A stretch of DNA of 14,391 bases from Clostridia bacterium (lineage in GTDB: Bacteria > Bacillota > Clostridia > Oscillospirales > Butyricicoccaceae), in contig JAFZPW010000105.1 in NCBI GenBank assembly GCA_017552495.1, positions 1 to 14,391 of the forward strand. Direction: 5' to 3'. The translations under genes were made by a program, and so were the position numbers. Positions 12,979 to 14,391 of the stretch are shown piece by piece (the stretch's first letter is position 1; every line of letters starts with the position of its first letter). The notes under the pieces were generated by a model that searched no databases, was not told where the DNA came from, and saw only the letters and a program-made list of their open reading frames with translations.

Positions 12979-14391
12979 ATGAAGGATGGGTTTGTTAAGG
13001 TCGCCGCTGCGGCGCCCGGAATGCGTCTTGCCGATTGCGCTTTCAACGCGGCCGCCATTTCTGCGTCTGCGCGGACTGCGGCAGAGCGGGGTGCGAATCT
13101 ATTTGTGACGCCGGAGCTTTCGATTACCGGTTATACCTGCGGCGACCTGTTTTTTCAGCGCACGCTGCTGGACGCGGCGGAAGCGGGGCTCCGGATGCTG
13201 CTGCATGACACGGCCGATCTGCCCATGCTGATCGCCGTGGGTGCGCCCGTGCGCCATCAGGGGAACCTCTATAACTGCGCCGTGCTGCTCTATCGGGGAA
13301 GGATCTTGGGCGTGGTACCCAAGACCAATCTGCCCAATTACGACGAGTTTCAGGAACTGCGCTTTTTCTCGCCTGCGCCTGCGGGCGAGAGCACGGCGTC
13401 GCTTTGCGGTATGGAAGCGCCTTTTGGCGCGGGGCTTCGGTTTGTCTGCGAAGAGATGCCGGCGTTCACGGTGGGTATGGAGATCTGCGAGGATCTTTGG
13501 GTGCCGGTATCGCCCTCGGCCGCCATGTGCCGCGACGGCGCGACTGTGATCGCCAATCTTTGCGCCAGCCACGACGGCTCCGGCAAGGCTGCGGAGCATC
13601 GCGCACTGGTGACCTCCCATAGCCGGAGCTGCCATTGCGCTTATCTCCTTTCCAACGCGGGAATCGGGGAAAGTACGGGAGATCTTGTGTTTTCCGGCCG
13701 TCAGCTTGTGGCGGAAAACGGCGTTTTGCTGGCGGAAACGGCGGCGTTTTCCGACGAAATGGCAATTACGGAGATCGACGTGGAACGTTTGGTCACCCAG
13801 CGGTGCAGAACCAACACTTATCCCGCCCCGGCGCCCATGGCTGCCGAGCCTATCCGGTTTTCCATGCCCCTGCGGGAAATCGGGCTGACGCGGCCGGTTG
13901 CCGCCGACCCCTATCTTCCGGCAGAGCCCCGGGCCTGCGCCGAGGAATGCGCCTGTGTCTTTTCGTTGCAAACGCAGGCGCTGGCTCGCCGAATGAGGCA
14001 TATCGGCGCGTTGAGCGCCGTGATCGGCGTTTCCGGGGGATTGGATTCCACGCTGGCGCTGCTGGCGGCTCACGGAGCTATGAAACTGCTGGAGAAGGAC
14101 GCCTCTGGCGTTACCGCCGTTACCATGCCCTGCTTTGGCACCAGTGCCCGTACCCGGGACAACGCGGGCGCCCTTTGCAAAGAGCTGGGGCTGACGCTGC
14201 GGGAGATTCCCATCGCCGCCGCGGTAAGCGGTCATTTTGCCGACATCGGGCACGATCCCGCAAATCATAACGTGACCTTTGAAAACGCGCAGGCTCGGGA
14301 GCGCACGCAGATCCTGATGGATCTCGCCAATGAGAACAACGGTCTTGTGGTGGGCACGGGAGACCTGAGCGAGCTTGCGCTGGGCTGGGCC
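12979..14391 (+). CDS. nadE: Glutamine-dependent NAD+ synthetase (5' part, cut by window end)
   Basis: This enzyme makes NAD+ from deamido-NAD+, ATP and glutamine-derived ammonia, the last step of NAD biosynthesis. The visible 471 residues start at the ATG at 12979, which has AAGGGG (12964-12969) upstream. An N-terminal glutaminase of the nitrilase (CN hydrolase) type has the full triad: E46 (PELSITGY), K115 (VVPKTNLPNYDEF) and C170 (GMEICEDLW). The C-terminal synthetase domain begins around residue 325. Its ATP pyrophosphatase P-loop is SGGLDST (352-358), and GTGDLSELALGW lies at 459-470. The layout is that of the large two-domain NadE (M. tuberculosis type), not the short ammonia-only form. 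About 150-200 residues are missing past the right edge. The gap to the PepV-like gene is 21 bp with no terminator. Nothing in the visible part looks damaged. Confidence 0.96.
   Translation, partial: MKDGFVKVAAAAPGMRLADCAFNAAAISASARTAAERGANLFVTPELSITGYTCGDLFFQRTLLDAAEAGLRMLLHDTADLPMLIAVGAPVRHQGNLYNCAVLLYRGRILGVVPKTNLPNYDEFQELRFFSPAPAGESTASLCGMEAPFGAGLRFVCEEMPAFTVGMEICEDLWVPVSPSAAMCRDGATVIANLCASHDGSGKAAEHRALVTSHSRSCHCAYLLSNAGIGESTGDLVFSGRQLVAENGVLLAETAAFSDEMAITEIDVERLVTQRCRTNTYPAPAPMAAEPIRFSMPLREIGLTRPVAADPYLPAEPRACAEECACVFSLQTQALARRMRHIGALSAVIGVSGGLDSTLALLAAHGAMKLLEKDASGVTAVTMPCFGTSARTRDNAGALCKELGLTLREIPIAAAVSGHFADIGHDPANHNVTFENAQARERTQILMDLANENNGLVVGTGDLSELALGWA

Noticed and set aside
13099..14268. 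389-residue minus-strand frame, and smaller + strand frames (13241-13549, 13635-14270) in the same region
   Set aside because: All overlap nadE, which is continuous from 12979 to the window end with every catalytic residue in place.

Overview
The window comes from a GC-rich anaerobic-type Firmicute, probably a clostridial gut lineage. The reasons are the split glycine decarboxylase (separate GcvPA and GcvPB), densely packed co-directional genes, vegetative promoters close to TTGACA/TATAAT, GGAGG-type ribosome sites, a PflX-like radical SAM protein and a PepV-type dipeptidase. This is inference from gene content; no rRNA or other marker gene is present. All recognised genes lie on the + strand. 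I see no tRNA, rRNA, CRISPR array, IS element or phage gene. No stretch over 300 bp lacks a gene; the longest gap, 5096-5360, is filled by a terminator, a promoter and a riboswitch.

Region 1 (1-5153) is the distal part of a glycine cleavage operon: gcvPA, gcvPB, lplA and lpdA. ATGA overlaps join gcvPA to gcvPB and gcvPB to lplA, and 2 bp separate lplA from lpdA. The operon ends at a strong intrinsic terminator. gcvT and gcvH presumably lie upstream of the window. The genes supply the P-protein, the L-protein, and the ligase that attaches lipoate to the H-protein.

Region 2 (5174-6667) is a self-contained unit: a sigma-A promoter, a yybP-ykoY-type (Mn2+) riboswitch with a transcriptional terminator as expression platform, an ArsB/NhaD/SLC13-type (ion transporter superfamily) permease, and a terminator. 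This is the most interesting part of the window, because it points to a manganese-controlled permease outside the usual set of Mn exporters.

Region 3 (6674-9372) starts with a perfect-consensus promoter. It holds a frameshifted papain/C39-like protein gene, a DEDDh exonuclease, a PAP2-family lipid phosphatase and a Nudix hydrolase. No terminator separates it from region 4.

Region 4 (9352-14391) starts from a promoter buried in the end of the Nudix gene. It holds a voltage-gated K+ channel with two C-terminal RCK_C-like domains, a PflX-like radical SAM protein, a PepV-like metallodipeptidase, and glutamine-dependent NAD+ synthetase (nadE), which runs off the right edge. The genes are tightly spaced and probably cotranscribed, but their functions do not obviously form one pathway.
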